DNA of 64,000 nt from Salinispirillum sp049115955 (GCA_049115955.1 JAGDZJ010000011.1:1-64000); one strand, 5' to 3'. Numbered from the stretch's first letter, positions 1 to 9,278 are shown. The notes: generated by a model not told the origin, from the letters alone. A program made the numbers and translations.

Positions 1-25
1 GACGCTGCGCTCTTCCGCCCTACGG
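1..25 (-). repeat. Partial dispersed repeat, family B
   Basis: Read on the minus strand the window opens with the end of an element that begins GTAGGGCGGAAGAGCGCAGC. The same string is found at 26961-26990 and, with changes, at 25939 and 26094. The complete copies can form a GGCGGA/TCCGCC hairpin; here the second arm lies outside the window. It sits just downstream of flgI. Confidence 0.6.
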
Positions 26-43
26 ATTAACGTCGGGCTGGGA

Positions 44-1141
44 TTAAATGACGATCAACTCAGCATTCAACGCACCCGCCTGCTTCATGGCCTCCAAAAT
101 AGCCATCAGATCGCTAGGAGAAGCACCCACCTCGTTCACCGCTGCCACCACATCTTCCAGCGTCACGGTGGGGCCAAACAAGAACATCCGGTTTTCTTCT
201 TCGTCAATAGCGATTTCAGTATCGGGCACTATCGCGGTTTCACCATCGGTAAAGGGCTCCGGCTGCGCTACCTGCAAAGTATTATCAATGGTAACAGTCA
301 GGTTGCCGTGCGTGATCGCCACTGGCGTAATCCGCACATGCTGCCCGATGACAATGGTACCGGTACGCGAGTTAACGATGACCTTGGCTCTCCCTTCGCC
401 CTGTTGAACTTCGATGTTTTCCAGCACCGACAAGAACGTTACACGCTGGTTAGAATCCCGAGGCGCAGTAACCCGCACACTGCCGGCATCCAGCGCATAA
501 GCACTACCAGGCCCTAACATGTCGTTCACGGCCTCTGCCATGCGCATAGCGGTGGTAAAATCTGCGCGATGCAGATTAAAGGTTAAAAAGTCACCCTCAT
601 TGAAACCGCTGCGTACTTCGCGCTCAACAATAGCGCCGCTTGGAATACGACCAGCACTTGGCACATTGACTGTAATACTTGATCCGTCAGCTCCCTCGGC
701 ACCAAAGCCACCGACCAACAAATTACCTTGCGCCACCGCATAGACGTTGCCGTCAGCACCTTTCAACGGTGCAAGCAGGAGACTCCCGCCACGCAGTGAG
801 CCTGCGTTACCGAGGGAAGATACCGTAACATCAATAGCCTGACCGGGCCGCGCAAACGCTGGCAGCGTAGCATGAATTGATACCGCCGCTACGTTACGCA
901 AACGAGGATCAACGCCTTCAGGAATGGTGATGCCAAACTGGGCCATCATATTGCTGAAGGTTTGGTTGGTAAACGGCGCTCGGTCACCCGTACCGTCTAA
1001 GCCGACCACGAGACCGTAGCCAACCAGTTGGTTGTCACGCACGCCCGCCACAGAGGCAATGTCTTTAATGCGGTCAGCCATTGCCGGTGCGGCAGCGACG
1101 ACAGCCAGAAGAGTAGTCAGTATCAGTGCGGGAACACGCAT
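44..1141 (-). CDS. flgI: Flagellar P-ring protein FlgI
   Basis: FlgI is exported to the periplasm and forms the P ring around the distal rod in the peptidoglycan layer. The 365-residue product has a Sec signal peptide (hydrophobic stretch ending APAMA) followed by the conserved mature start DRIKDIASVAGVRDNQLVGYG, and the family motif GLVVGLDGTGD. The frame is open further upstream to 1192, but the ATG at 1141 is preceded by AGGTGA at good spacing and gives a normal signal peptide, so it is preferred. It is the last gene of the flgFGHI transcript here. An unrelated gene and a repeat separate it from flgH, which is unusual. flgJ would be expected beyond the window edge. Confidence 0.97.
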   Translation of the reverse strand: MRVPALILTTLLAVVAAAPAMADRIKDIASVAGVRDNQLVGYGLVVGLDGTGDRAPFTNQTFSNMMAQFGITIPEGVDPRLRNVAAVSIHATLPAFARPGQAIDVTVSSLGNAGSLRGGSLLLAPLKGADGNVYAVAQGNLLVGGFGAEGADGSSITVNVPSAGRIPSGAIVEREVRSGFNEGDFLTFNLHRADFTTAMRMAEAVNDMLGPGSAYALDAGSVRVTAPRDSNQRVTFLSVLENIEVQQGEGRAKVIVNSRTGTIVIGQHVRITPVAITHGNLTVTIDNTLQVAQPEPFTDGETAIVPDTEIAIDEEENRMFLFGPTVTLEDVVAAVNEVGASPSDLMAILEAMKQAGALNAELIVI

Positions 1142-1258
1142 ATCGTCACCTGTTTTTTGACGCAAAAAGAAGTAGTACAGAAAGGGAAGCAATTCTCGTG
1201 CCGCAGGCAGGAAAGTGAGGAGCTGTAGGTGGCTCTCAACGAAAAAGCACCCTCCCTA

Positions 1259-1864
1259 CTACTCAGGGCTGAACCGCAACCACGTAGCCCAAGCATCTTC
1301 TTCTGTGGAGATCGCGCCTATGGCGCGACCACAGATAGCGCGTGTCTCACGTGGATTTTCCGTCGCAATAAAACGCAGACAATTCTCCGACACCGTCCCA
1401 TGGTCTTCATAAACCAGCAATCCACCGCTTCGCCAACCCATTGGCGTCGCTACCGACTCAGAGTTATGCGATGTACCTCGGCCATACGTCTGGCTCCAAA
1501 GCGGTTGCACAGACAGTTCCTCATCAAGCAGCAATTCGGTACGCAACACGGCAATGCTTTGTGGTCCGCCAAAATCAAAAGACTCCACCATAAGGAACTG
1601 ACCATCATCGCTGAGATTCCAGCGGCCAAGGCGATAGAAATCAGACATCCAAACTACGTTGCGCTCCCCACCGGAATCCACCCACCAAAGCTGTCCGTTC
1701 AGCGCTTCAATGGCACACAGGCGCTGACCCAACCCCACAGATACACAGCGTGCGGGCGTATCTATAACCTCTCCACTGCCTGCCCCTATTGACGAACTCG
1801 CGACAACCAGCAACGCAGACAGCACAAAAGCCCTCAGCGAGGCTAATAAAGTCATTGTCTTCAT
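1259..1864 (-). CDS. Hypothetical secreted protein between flgH and flgI
   Basis: I do not recognise this 201-residue protein. The N-terminus has a basic start and a hydrophobic core (about residues 8-28), so it is probably exported to the periplasm. There is no lipobox. The mature part carries four cysteines in two clusters (RCVSVGLGQRLC near residues 39-50 and ENCLRFIATENPRETRAIC near 160-178), which could form disulphides. It is rich in Trp, Ser and Glu and has no visible enzyme motif. An AGAGGA ribosome site precedes the ATG. It lies in the same direction as the flagellar genes and would be co-transcribed with flgH and flgI, but that does not prove a flagellar role. Confidence 0.7.
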   Translation of the reverse strand: MKTMTLLASLRAFVLSALLVVASSSIGAGSGEVIDTPARCVSVGLGQRLCAIEALNGQLWWVDSGGERNVVWMSDFYRLGRWNLSDDGQFLMVESFDFGGPQSIAVLRTELLLDEELSVQPLWSQTYGRGTSHNSESVATPMGWRSGGLLVYEDHGTVSENCLRFIATENPRETRAICGRAIGAISTEEDAWATWLRFSPE

Positions 1865-1995
1865 TACATCCTCTTGTTGCTGCCTAGATAGGCGATGGTG
1901 GCAGGTGAAACTGCATTCCGCTTCCGCCTTGTGGCTGACCGTTTAATCAAGGCTGTGGGTAGGAGTGGGCGCCGGGTTTATGCCGCAAAGGTGCG

Positions 1996-2040
1996 ACTCC
2001 CGGCCTGCCGTGGAGTGGAGCACCGGAGGCATACCCCGAA
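1996..2040 (-). repeat. Dispersed repeat, family A
   Basis: Read on the minus strand this copy runs TTCGGGGTATGCCTCCGG and continues to ACGGCAGGCCGGGAGT. Matching copies lie at 25996-26034 and 26786-26825. It fills the 186-base gap between flgH and the secreted hypothetical protein; the rest of that gap shows no gene. Confidence 0.65.
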
Positions 2041-2050
2041 CGCCCAATCC

Positions 2051-2743
2051 CTAGAACGGAAACCAGCCGCTGTTCAAAGCGCGCGTCAACCAGCCTTGCC
2101 GCGTTGAGTCAGCTAGTTCACCAGTACCGCTGTAAGCGATCCGTGCATCAGCTAACTTACTGGACGCAACTGTATTGTCCAAATTAATGTCTTCCGGACG
2201 TATCATACCGGTAACGCGCAGATATTCCTGCCCACGGGTTAAAGTAATCCACTTCTCGCCCTGAATTCGCAGTACCCCATTAGGGTACACTTCGGCTACG
2301 GTGACACTGATAGCACCTTCCAAACGGTTGCTTTGGTTAGACTGACCGCTACCCGAAAAACTACGACTGCCATTTACGTTGGCAGACAGTGCATTATTCA
2401 ACACCCGCAGCTCACTACCACCAATCACTGGCGCACGTAAATCCGCGTCGGACGACTTACTGGAGTTCGCCGCATTGGATTTTTGTGACACCGTGCGCTC
2501 GTCGAGAATGACGGTAATAACATCACCCACTCGGTGCGCGTTCTTGTCACCATAAAGTTGCACACCGTAAGCCTGCGCGAATATAGAACCGTTCGCCGGG
2601 GGCGGCGTCATCATGTTCTGCACGGGAACGGGCGCCCACGCGGGCTCGTCTGGCCGTTCATCAAACTTAATTTCACCGGTTGAGGTGCAACCCACCAACC
2701 CCAGCATCATTAAAGGCAGTATTAATACGCTTTTAGTTTTCAT
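2051..2743 (-). CDS. flgH: Flagellar L-ring lipoprotein FlgH
   Basis: FlgH is an outer-membrane lipoprotein that forms the L ring of the basal body. The 230-residue product has a lipoprotein signal with lipobox LVGC (Cys19) and the family core: GSIFAQ, the stretch HRVGDVITVILDERTVSQK, a Ser/Asn-rich segment, and the C-terminal region RVTGMIRPEDINLDNTV that is diagnostic of FlgH. Length is normal for the family. It is the third gene of the flgFGHI transcript, 24 bases after flgG. A repeat and an unrelated gene follow before flgI. Confidence 0.97.
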   Translation of the reverse strand: MKTKSVLILPLMMLGLVGCTSTGEIKFDERPDEPAWAPVPVQNMMTPPPANGSIFAQAYGVQLYGDKNAHRVGDVITVILDERTVSQKSNAANSSKSSDADLRAPVIGGSELRVLNNALSANVNGSRSFSGSGQSNQSNRLEGAISVTVAEVYPNGVLRIQGEKWITLTRGQEYLRVTGMIRPEDINLDNTVASSKLADARIAYSGTGELADSTRQGWLTRALNSGWFPF

Positions 2744-2767
2744 GCGTTTACCCTCCGTTCACAGACC

Positions 2768-3553
2768 TTACAAGTTCTGCGTTATCGTGCCGAGCATCTG
2801 GTCGGCCGTTGAGACCACCTTTGAGTTCATCTCATAGGCACGCTGTGTGGAAATCATGTTCACCATCTCTTCCACGATCTTCACGTTGGATGTTTCCAAT
2901 GCTCCTTGAATGATGGCCCCAAAGCCATCAAACGCTGGCACACCCTGCTGTGGTGCGCCCGAAGCAGCGGTTTCCAAGAACAGGTTACTGCCAATGGCTT
3001 GCAAGCCTGCCGGGTTGATGAAGTCGACCACTTCGATCTGACCAATTTCTACCGGTAGGTTGTCCCCCGCGAAGACCGCCGTCACGATACCGTCACTACC
3101 AATGGTGATGGTCTTGGTCTGCTCCGGCACTACAAGTCCCGGCTCTAGCAGAGCACCCGATGCCGTGACAATTTCACCATCCGCGTTGATGTGGAATGTC
3201 CCATCGCGCGTGTAGCTGACGTTGCCATCGGGCATCAAAATCTGGAAGAACCCACGCCCATTAATGGCCAAATCCAGAGGGTTCTCAGTGACTTCTAAGT
3301 CACCTTGACTGAACTCTTTTTGGGTGCCGACGATGCGTACACCGCTACCCAACTGGAGCCCTGAAGGCAACTGATCGTTTTGGTTTTCTTGCGCGCCCGG
3401 CTGGCGCTGGATCTGATAAATCAAATCCTGAAAAACGGCACGATCTTTTTTAAAACCCGTGGTACTGACGTTCGACAGGTTGTTGGAAATAGTGGACAGG
3501 TTAATGTCCTGCGCTTCCAACCCGGTCTTACTGACCCAAAGTGCTTTCATCAT
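2768..3553 (-). CDS. flgG: Flagellar distal rod protein FlgG
   Basis: FlgG builds the distal rod that passes through the P and L rings. The 261-residue protein has the standard length and architecture: an N-terminal rod domain (ALWVSKTGLEAQDINLSTIS and NNLSNVSTTGFKKDRA), the central body with GRGFFQILMPDGNVSYTRDG, and the C-terminal helix ending SNVKIVEEMVNMISTQRAYEM and SKVVSTADQML. The two adjacent Met codons make the start uncertain by one residue; GAGGG lies upstream. It follows flgF by 15 bases. Confidence 0.98.
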   Translation of the reverse strand: MMKALWVSKTGLEAQDINLSTISNNLSNVSTTGFKKDRAVFQDLIYQIQRQPGAQENQNDQLPSGLQLGSGVRIVGTQKEFSQGDLEVTENPLDLAINGRGFFQILMPDGNVSYTRDGTFHINADGEIVTASGALLEPGLVVPEQTKTITIGSDGIVTAVFAGDNLPVEIGQIEVVDFINPAGLQAIGSNLFLETAASGAPQQGVPAFDGFGAIIQGALETSNVKIVEEMVNMISTQRAYEMNSKVVSTADQMLGTITQNL

Positions 3554-3568
3554 GATACAGGCCCTCTA

Positions 3569-4312
3569 TCAGCTCATTTGGAGCAGACGTTGCGATGCTT
3601 CGGAGGCCTCTTCTGCGCTCTTCATCATCTTGATTTGCATTTCATACTGGCGGCTCAGCGACAGTATGTTTACTAATTCGTTGACCGCTTTCACGTTCGA
3701 CCCTTCAAGAAAGCCGGAGCGCACTTCCACCAATGGATCTGCCCCCAATACCGCGTCGCCCTCACGCGGCCTGAAGAGACCATCGGTTCCCTTGGTCATG
3801 TTCTGCAGGTCTGGGTTGACCAGTTTCAAGGCGTCTACCTGTGCCAGCTCTTGCGGGCCGTCACCGGGTGCTCTAATGGTAATGACACCGTCGTTCCCGA
3901 TGTTGATTTGCTGGAACGGTGGCAGTACTAAGGGGCCACCTTCACCGACCACCTGTAAACCATCGCCGTTAAAGACCTGGCCTGCAGCGTCTACGATCAA
4001 GTCGCCACGTCGGGTGTAGGCTTCTTCGCCGTTTTGATCGATCACCGCAAGAAAGCCGTCGCCTGCGATAGCCACATCCATATCGCGACTGGTGCTCATC
4101 AGGGGGCCGTCGTTAAAGTCGGTAGCTGGGCGTTCAGACATGCTGTACGCACGTGACGGGTAATGCTCACCGAATACCGGCATAGCACGTGCTTGCTCCC
4201 AATCCGCCCGAAAGCCTGTAGTACTGGCGTTAGCCAAATTATTGGAATGCGCCGCCTGCGCCAGCATGTTGTGCTTGGCACCGGTCATAGCAATGTATAT
4301 GGCACGATCCAT
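3569..4312 (-). CDS. flgF: Flagellar proximal rod protein FlgF
   Basis: FlgF is a proximal-rod subunit. The 247-residue protein opens with MDRAIYIAMTGAKHNMLAQA and the rod signature NNLANASTTGFRAD, and ends with a C-terminal helix containing SNVKAVNELVNILSLSRQYE. It is slightly shorter than FlgG, as usual. It heads the flgFGHI transcript: a sigma-54 promoter lies 40 bases upstream (4352-4370), and the terminator of the preceding flgE transcript lies just beyond that. Confidence 0.97.
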   Translation of the reverse strand: MDRAIYIAMTGAKHNMLAQAAHSNNLANASTTGFRADWEQARAMPVFGEHYPSRAYSMSERPATDFNDGPLMSTSRDMDVAIAGDGFLAVIDQNGEEAYTRRGDLIVDAAGQVFNGDGLQVVGEGGPLVLPPFQQINIGNDGVITIRAPGDGPQELAQVDALKLVNPDLQNMTKGTDGLFRPREGDAVLGADPLVEVRSGFLEGSNVKAVNELVNILSLSRQYEMQIKMMKSAEEASEASQRLLQMS

Positions 4313-4351
4313 GGGTTTAACCCCTCAAAATGATTAGTGTCTCACTGAGGT

Positions 4352-4370
4352 AATGCGATTAACGTGCCAA
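4352..4370 (-). promoter_or_regulatory. Sigma-54 promoter of flgFGHI
   Basis: On the minus strand the sequence reads TTGGCACGTTAATCGCATT. The -24 GG and -12 GC are separated by exactly the 10 bases required by RpoN, and TGGCACG is identical to the -24 consensus. The -12 side is TCGCA instead of TTGCA. It lies 40 bases before flgF, as expected for a class of middle flagellar genes controlled by sigma-54 and an FlrC/FleR-type activator in related bacteria. Confidence 0.8.
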
Positions 4371-4377
4371 CTAAAAG

Positions 4378-4411
4378 AAAACCGCCGCAGGGTGCGGCCC
4401 TGGGCGGTTTT
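4378..4411 (-). terminator. Rho-independent terminator after flgE
   Basis: AAAACCGCC (4378-4386) pairs with GGCGGTTTT (4403-4411), and inside it CAGGG pairs with CCCTG around a five-base loop. On the minus strand the stem ends in TTTT and is followed by CTTTTAGT. It would stop the flgBCDE transcript and sits directly upstream of the flgF promoter. Confidence 0.85.
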
Positions 4412-4568
4412 AGGGGAGTGCCACTGTCCCTTTGAGGAAGAACAGCGGCAAGAGCGGCAACTCACGATGGATACGAGCGGCAGCGCTTTACCCTTTCGTG
4501 AACTGCCCAGCGGAGCGGTTATTTGGCGGGTGCGCTCTTTCCATATCAAGCACCCGCCCTACAGCTCA

Positions 4569-7500
4569 TTAACGCAAGTTAATGATGGTCTGTGTTATCG
4601 CACTTGCCGTTTCAATGGTCTTCGCACTGGCCTGGAAGTTCCGCTGTGCGATGATCAAGTGAACCAACTGCTCAGATAGATCAACGTTCGAGTCTTCCAA
4701 AGCGCTGGAACGAATCTTACCCAAGGTACCCGTGCCCGGCACACCGATCGTCGCATCACCTGAATCGAATGACTCAACCCACTCGGTGAAACCGATAGGA
4801 TTCAAGCCTTCAGGGTTGCGGAAGGACGCAATAGCGACCTGACCGATCACCTGAGACTGCCCGTTGGTGTACCGCGCAGCGATCTCACCTTGGTCATTGA
4901 TCTCCAGATCTTTCAACTGACCTGATGCATAACCATCCTGTGAAAAGTTTTCTCGCGAGAACGGCCCTCCAAACTGAGTGACATTCTCAAAGTTGATTTC
5001 AAAATTCGAACTTACATTCGGCACCGGAATCGGTAATTGGCCGCCTTGTGCTTGCGGGCGTGGACCGTAACCACCGGTTGCGCCACCTTCGTCATTGCGT
5101 GGCAACCAGTTTGAGATCAGCCAGTTCCCGCTCGCTTCTTTATTCAAGGTGCCGTCGGCGTTAAAGAACATTTTGAACTGTGCATGCGTTGGCACTTGGT
5201 TCTCTGGGAACGGTAAGCTCAAATCAGGATCCCCGATGTCCCGACCATCTATCTGGGCGTACACCGTCCAACTGTTCAAGTCGAACGGGCGATTCGGGTC
5301 ATCCTGATCTTTCACGAAGAACATCTGCAATACGTGCTGGTTGCCCAGTGAATCGTAGATGGTCAACGATGCGGGCTCGTTGTAGGTTTCAGGGTTCCCT
5401 GGGTCGAAGGCATTGATGACAAAGTCTTCAAAGTCATCGGCCACTAAGCCGTTGAACAAACCGGTAACCCGAGGGTCCGGCTGATGCATAGTGAAGCCCT
5501 TGTTCAGGATAATCTCTACTGAACCGCCGACTAGGGCTGTCGTTTCACCGTCTGGCACTGCACCCAGCGTAATTGGTGCTGTTCCGGTTTCACCGAGCAG
5601 TGTCAGTCTATCGGCTACACGTGGCGACTCAATCTGAACCGTAATGTCTTGCCCAGTGCCCGACTCCAGAATCAGATCGCCACTGTCACCATCTATGCTG
5701 GCGGTAATGCCTGACAGCGAAGTTTGCTGGTACTGATTGATCTCTTCTACCATGGCCAAGAAGTTGTTAGCGGTAATGACCTGTCCGTTGATAAAGACAT
5801 TCATGTCACCGGCGTTCGAGTAATCTGAACTCAGAAAGCGCAATTGTGTACTTGCTGTCGCATTAACGCCAGGCAAGGCAGACAACTGAGTCGCAATCTG
5901 TGACGCTGTTTGCTTCTCATCAATGGTAACTATGCGCTCCTCACCTTCGTCATCCGTCAGAATAAACGACTGCTCGGGATACCCGTTATTAACTTTCGGC
6001 TCGCCCAGCTCAAGGTAGTCGCTGTTCAAACGATCGATTTGCAACATGGCGTTAATTTCTTCAACGGTGATGTCGTCACCAATAGCCTGCACGTTAGAGA
6101 TCGTAATTTGCGAAGGCTCTCCGGCAAGGGTTGCAACCAGTTCGAGCTGCTTAGTCCCGTCCAGATTCAATTTCACCTGTGCTTTCACACCGATGTAGTC
6201 AGCTTCCGGCACGTCGGCCAACTCGCGGTTAATGGCCTGCGCTAACTGTTCGATACTACGAATGTTCTCGTCCAACGAAATCTCAACAGATCCCGAGCGG
6301 TTCTCTGGATCTGGCAGAGGTACAGCCAGATTGATCCGGAACGAGTTGCGACGATCTACCGGGTCAATCGCCGAAGTCGTTGTTTGCGATGCATGCCCTA
6401 TGGTGGCCAAAGATCCCGTATTACCAGGTACATTGGTGACGTTCAGAGAGTTTGGAAAGCCACCCAATGAGGTTAGAGAGAAGACAATTCGATTATTCAC
6501 TTGAGAGGCTTCGACTTTACCCGCCAACTGCCCTACGGCATTGATCTGCGAATTGATCGCTGCCACGATCTCGTCAGAATTGGTGTAGTCACCAGCCGGA
6601 ATCACAATGGTTCCAACACCTGGATTCTCACCGCCCACACTGATGCGCAACTGGTTATTAGCCGGGGTGTCGCTGGTGCCTGGAGTCGATGTTGGCAACG
6701 GAACGCTGCTGGCGGTTAAGCCTAAGGTATCCGCATTAAAGCCAACTGCGGTACTGCCGTTATCCACGACAGTTACGGGGTTCGAATTGTTTGCTGTGTT
6801 CGCAAACTGCAGGTTCGTACCATCCAGCCCGGCTGTTACATTGCCACTCAATGTAGGGTTAGCAAACAAGGCATTATTGATGGCGTTAGCCAGGTCCGCT
6901 CTGGAGGCGAAACCGGCACCGGGAACGGGAACGGATATCGTACTGTCGATGCTGCCTGTCAGTACGCGGATATCCAACGTACGGCCCAACACACCAGCCT
7001 GATCACCAATGGCCGTTGAAGGCAGCGATAATGAGCCACGCAACCTACTCACCGTGCCCGCTTCGAAGTTGTTGAACGACAGTTGCGTCGCATTATTACC
7101 CTGAACCTGCACCGGTGTACCAGGAATCGTCGTCAAATCGATGCTACCGCCACCGGCAAATAAATCTGTGCCCGCGATGGGTGCTGTCACCAAGGGCGCA
7201 TTCGGACCGACGTCTTCGGTATCAATACCCAACAGCCCCGTCAGCGTGCCTACGTTGTCAGTGATACGCACAATGGAAGTGCCATCCGACGAGAACGGGC
7301 CATCAGTAATGACCTGTAGGAAGCCAGGACGATCGGGATCTTCTTGCACCCGCACACGGCCTGCCAACGTAGAATCATTATTCACAGCCGCTTGGAACGA
7401 CTCAATCAAATCGTTCATGCTGCGAATCTGACCACCGATTGGGAACGGCTCCAAAGTAATGGTCGTCGATACTCCATCATTGATGTTTGGCCCTTGCAGC

Positions 7501-9278
7501 GTGATGTCCAACGTTTGTGGCGATGCAGGAGGTAATTGACTGAATACCGATGGTGCCGCTGCGGCCCCATCAACAGTCTGCAGAAACAGGTCTCCCGCTA
7601 TATCATGGGCACCAACGTTGTTGACTGACAGTACACGAGTACCGGTAGTCGATACAAACTGTACAACATTGTCTGGTAACTGATCGGGGTCACCTTGCAC
7701 AATGATCCTGCCACCGAGAATGGAGTTGTTGTCGATGGATGTTTGGAAAGCATCTAGCATGGCGCCAAAGGTAGAGAAGTTAGCGCTACCTGGGAATGGA
7801 GCCAAGGTAACGGCCAAGGGTGCGCCACCGTTCAGCAGAGGATCTTGAATCTGAATCTGCACAGTATCTGTCGGTTGCGGTACGTTCTGGAACACACGTT
7901 CAGATACAGCACCACCCGTTAAACCCAACTCAGTACCAACAGTAGCAGGGGCTACGTCAGTCACACTGGTCAAACGGAAGTCAGGGTCTGTTGATACCAA
8001 CTCAACACCATTACCATTGGGTGTGGACTGCCATACGAAGGCTGTTACCAGAGGCAGTGGTATCTCACCATTCAGGAAGGTAATCAGATCTGCCTGGTTC
8101 GCGAAGTTGGTCGGCGGGAAAATGATAGGGAAATCGGCGGGAACACCCGCATCTTCATAAGCCACCGTAATGGTCTCACCACCGGCAGGATCCTCAAACA
8201 ACAGACGCGGGCCAGTCACCGCACCCCCCAGGTTAAAGCCCAGTTCATCCTGCAAGTCGCCGGTGCCGCCCGTCACGCCATTAAAGGTTGTGCCATCGGT
8301 ACTGAAAAATTCCAATTGCCCACCACTCAGACTGACAAATACACGACCCGCTGTAATGGGATTGGTATTCAGAGCCGTTTCCAGCAGAGTACGAGCCTGC
8401 TCCGGAGTGGTTGGCATTGCCACCAATGGCCCTATGGTCACAGTGGTGGGTACTGCACCACCCGGCAATATCATTTCAAGCTCAATGGTATCGGTTGCCC
8501 CGACGGCACCCAAGGGCGCTGCTATACCCGCACCCTGCAAACCATTGAACATTGGCGTGGTAATACCGGAAGAATAGACACCAACCGGCTCCACATTATC
8601 ACCAGCGGTATAAATATCCGCCAGGTTCAGGCTGCCGGTAACCGAAGACGCCGTGCCCGCTGTAGTCGGTACACCTACCGTATTCAGTACTGTTTGCGTT
8701 GCCTCCGGCGAACCCACCTGCACCTGACCAATAGCCAGGCCATTGGTGCGGGTTATACTGCCCAGCTGTGCCAGAATGGGCGCGCCTGCCGGTACGTTGA
8801 CCCCGGCATTGACCTTGTTGGTGCCGCGCGGCGGCTGGCTGGCCGTATCGATGCGCAAGTCTTGCAGAATACCGTCTACAATTCCGCTCGCACTGGCACC
8901 AAAGCCTTGTAAGCGTGCGTTTTGATTCGAGGTGATATAACCGTTTTTATCTACACCGAATATACCAGAGCGAGTGTAAGTCACCTCACCGTTTGGATAT
9001 TGGGTAACAAAGAAACCACTGCCATCGATGGCCATATCCAGCACACTGCCGGTCTGGGTAATGTTACCCTGCGTCATCTTTTGACCAATATTAGCGATAT
9101 TGACCCCGCCACCGACCGGGTTGCGGCCTGTGCCCAACATACTGGACGTATAGGCATCACCAAACTCCGTACGACTGGCCTTAAAACCGGTCGTGGAAGC
9201 ATTGGCAACGTTATTACCAGTGACTTGGAGGTCTTTGTTCGCTGCGGCCAAGCCGCTCAAGCCTGTGCTGAAACTCAT
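4569..9278 (-). CDS. flgE: Giant flagellar hook protein FlgE
   Basis: FlgE polymerises into the hook, the universal joint of the flagellum. The ends are canonical: N-terminal D0/D1 (FSTGLSGLAAANKDLQVTGN, NNVANASTTGFKASR, SGFFVTQYPNGEVTYTRSG, residues 1 to about 185) and the C-terminal half (about 1255-1569) with ASLTIYDSLGNQHVLQMFFV, ASFRNPEGLNPIGFTEW and the last helix DSNVDLSEQLVHLIIAQRNF. Between them lie about 1070 extra residues, making 1569 in total against about 400-450 for ordinary hooks. The insert consists of about eight repeated modules of roughly 100-170 residues that resemble flagellin-IN type domains. Residues 156-920 contain no lysine and the protein no cysteine. An AGAGGA site precedes the ATG. 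The frame is unbroken, so this is not an artefact of fused genes. Confidence 0.96.
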   Translation of the reverse strand: MSFSTGLSGLAAANKDLQVTGNNVANASTTGFKASRTEFGDAYTSSMLGTGRNPVGGGVNIANIGQKMTQGNITQTGSVLDMAIDGSGFFVTQYPNGEVTYTRSGIFGVDKNGYITSNQNARLQGFGASASGIVDGILQDLRIDTASQPPRGTNKVNAGVNVPAGAPILAQLGSITRTNGLAIGQVQVGSPEATQTVLNTVGVPTTAGTASSVTGSLNLADIYTAGDNVEPVGVYSSGITTPMFNGLQGAGIAAPLGAVGATDTIELEMILPGGAVPTTVTIGPLVAMPTTPEQARTLLETALNTNPITAGRVFVSLSGGQLEFFSTDGTTFNGVTGGTGDLQDELGFNLGGAVTGPRLLFEDPAGGETITVAYEDAGVPADFPIIFPPTNFANQADLITFLNGEIPLPLVTAFVWQSTPNGNGVELVSTDPDFRLTSVTDVAPATVGTELGLTGGAVSERVFQNVPQPTDTVQIQIQDPLLNGGAPLAVTLAPFPGSANFSTFGAMLDAFQTSIDNNSILGGRIIVQGDPDQLPDNVVQFVSTTGTRVLSVNNVGAHDIAGDLFLQTVDGAAAAPSVFSQLPPASPQTLDITLQGPNINDGVSTTITLEPFPIGGQIRSMNDLIESFQAAVNNDSTLAGRVRVQEDPDRPGFLQVITDGPFSSDGTSIVRITDNVGTLTGLLGIDTEDVGPNAPLVTAPIAGTDLFAGGGSIDLTTIPGTPVQVQGNNATQLSFNNFEAGTVSRLRGSLSLPSTAIGDQAGVLGRTLDIRVLTGSIDSTISVPVPGAGFASRADLANAINNALFANPTLSGNVTAGLDGTNLQFANTANNSNPVTVVDNGSTAVGFNADTLGLTASSVPLPTSTPGTSDTPANNQLRISVGGENPGVGTIVIPAGDYTNSDEIVAAINSQINAVGQLAGKVEASQVNNRIVFSLTSLGGFPNSLNVTNVPGNTGSLATIGHASQTTTSAIDPVDRRNSFRINLAVPLPDPENRSGSVEISLDENIRSIEQLAQAINRELADVPEADYIGVKAQVKLNLDGTKQLELVATLAGEPSQITISNVQAIGDDITVEEINAMLQIDRLNSDYLELGEPKVNNGYPEQSFILTDDEGEERIVTIDEKQTASQIATQLSALPGVNATASTQLRFLSSDYSNAGDMNVFINGQVITANNFLAMVEEINQYQQTSLSGITASIDGDSGDLILESGTGQDITVQIESPRVADRLTLLGETGTAPITLGAVPDGETTALVGGSVEIILNKGFTMHQPDPRVTGLFNGLVADDFEDFVINAFDPGNPETYNEPASLTIYDSLGNQHVLQMFFVKDQDDPNRPFDLNSWTVYAQIDGRDIGDPDLSLPFPENQVPTHAQFKMFFNADGTLNKEASGNWLISNWLPRNDEGGATGGYGPRPQAQGGQLPIPVPNVSSNFEINFENVTQFGGPFSRENFSQDGYASGQLKDLEINDQGEIAARYTNGQSQVIGQVAIASFRNPEGLNPIGFTEWVESFDSGDATIGVPGTGTLGKIRSSALEDSNVDLSEQLVHLIIAQRNFQASAKTIETASAITQTIINLR

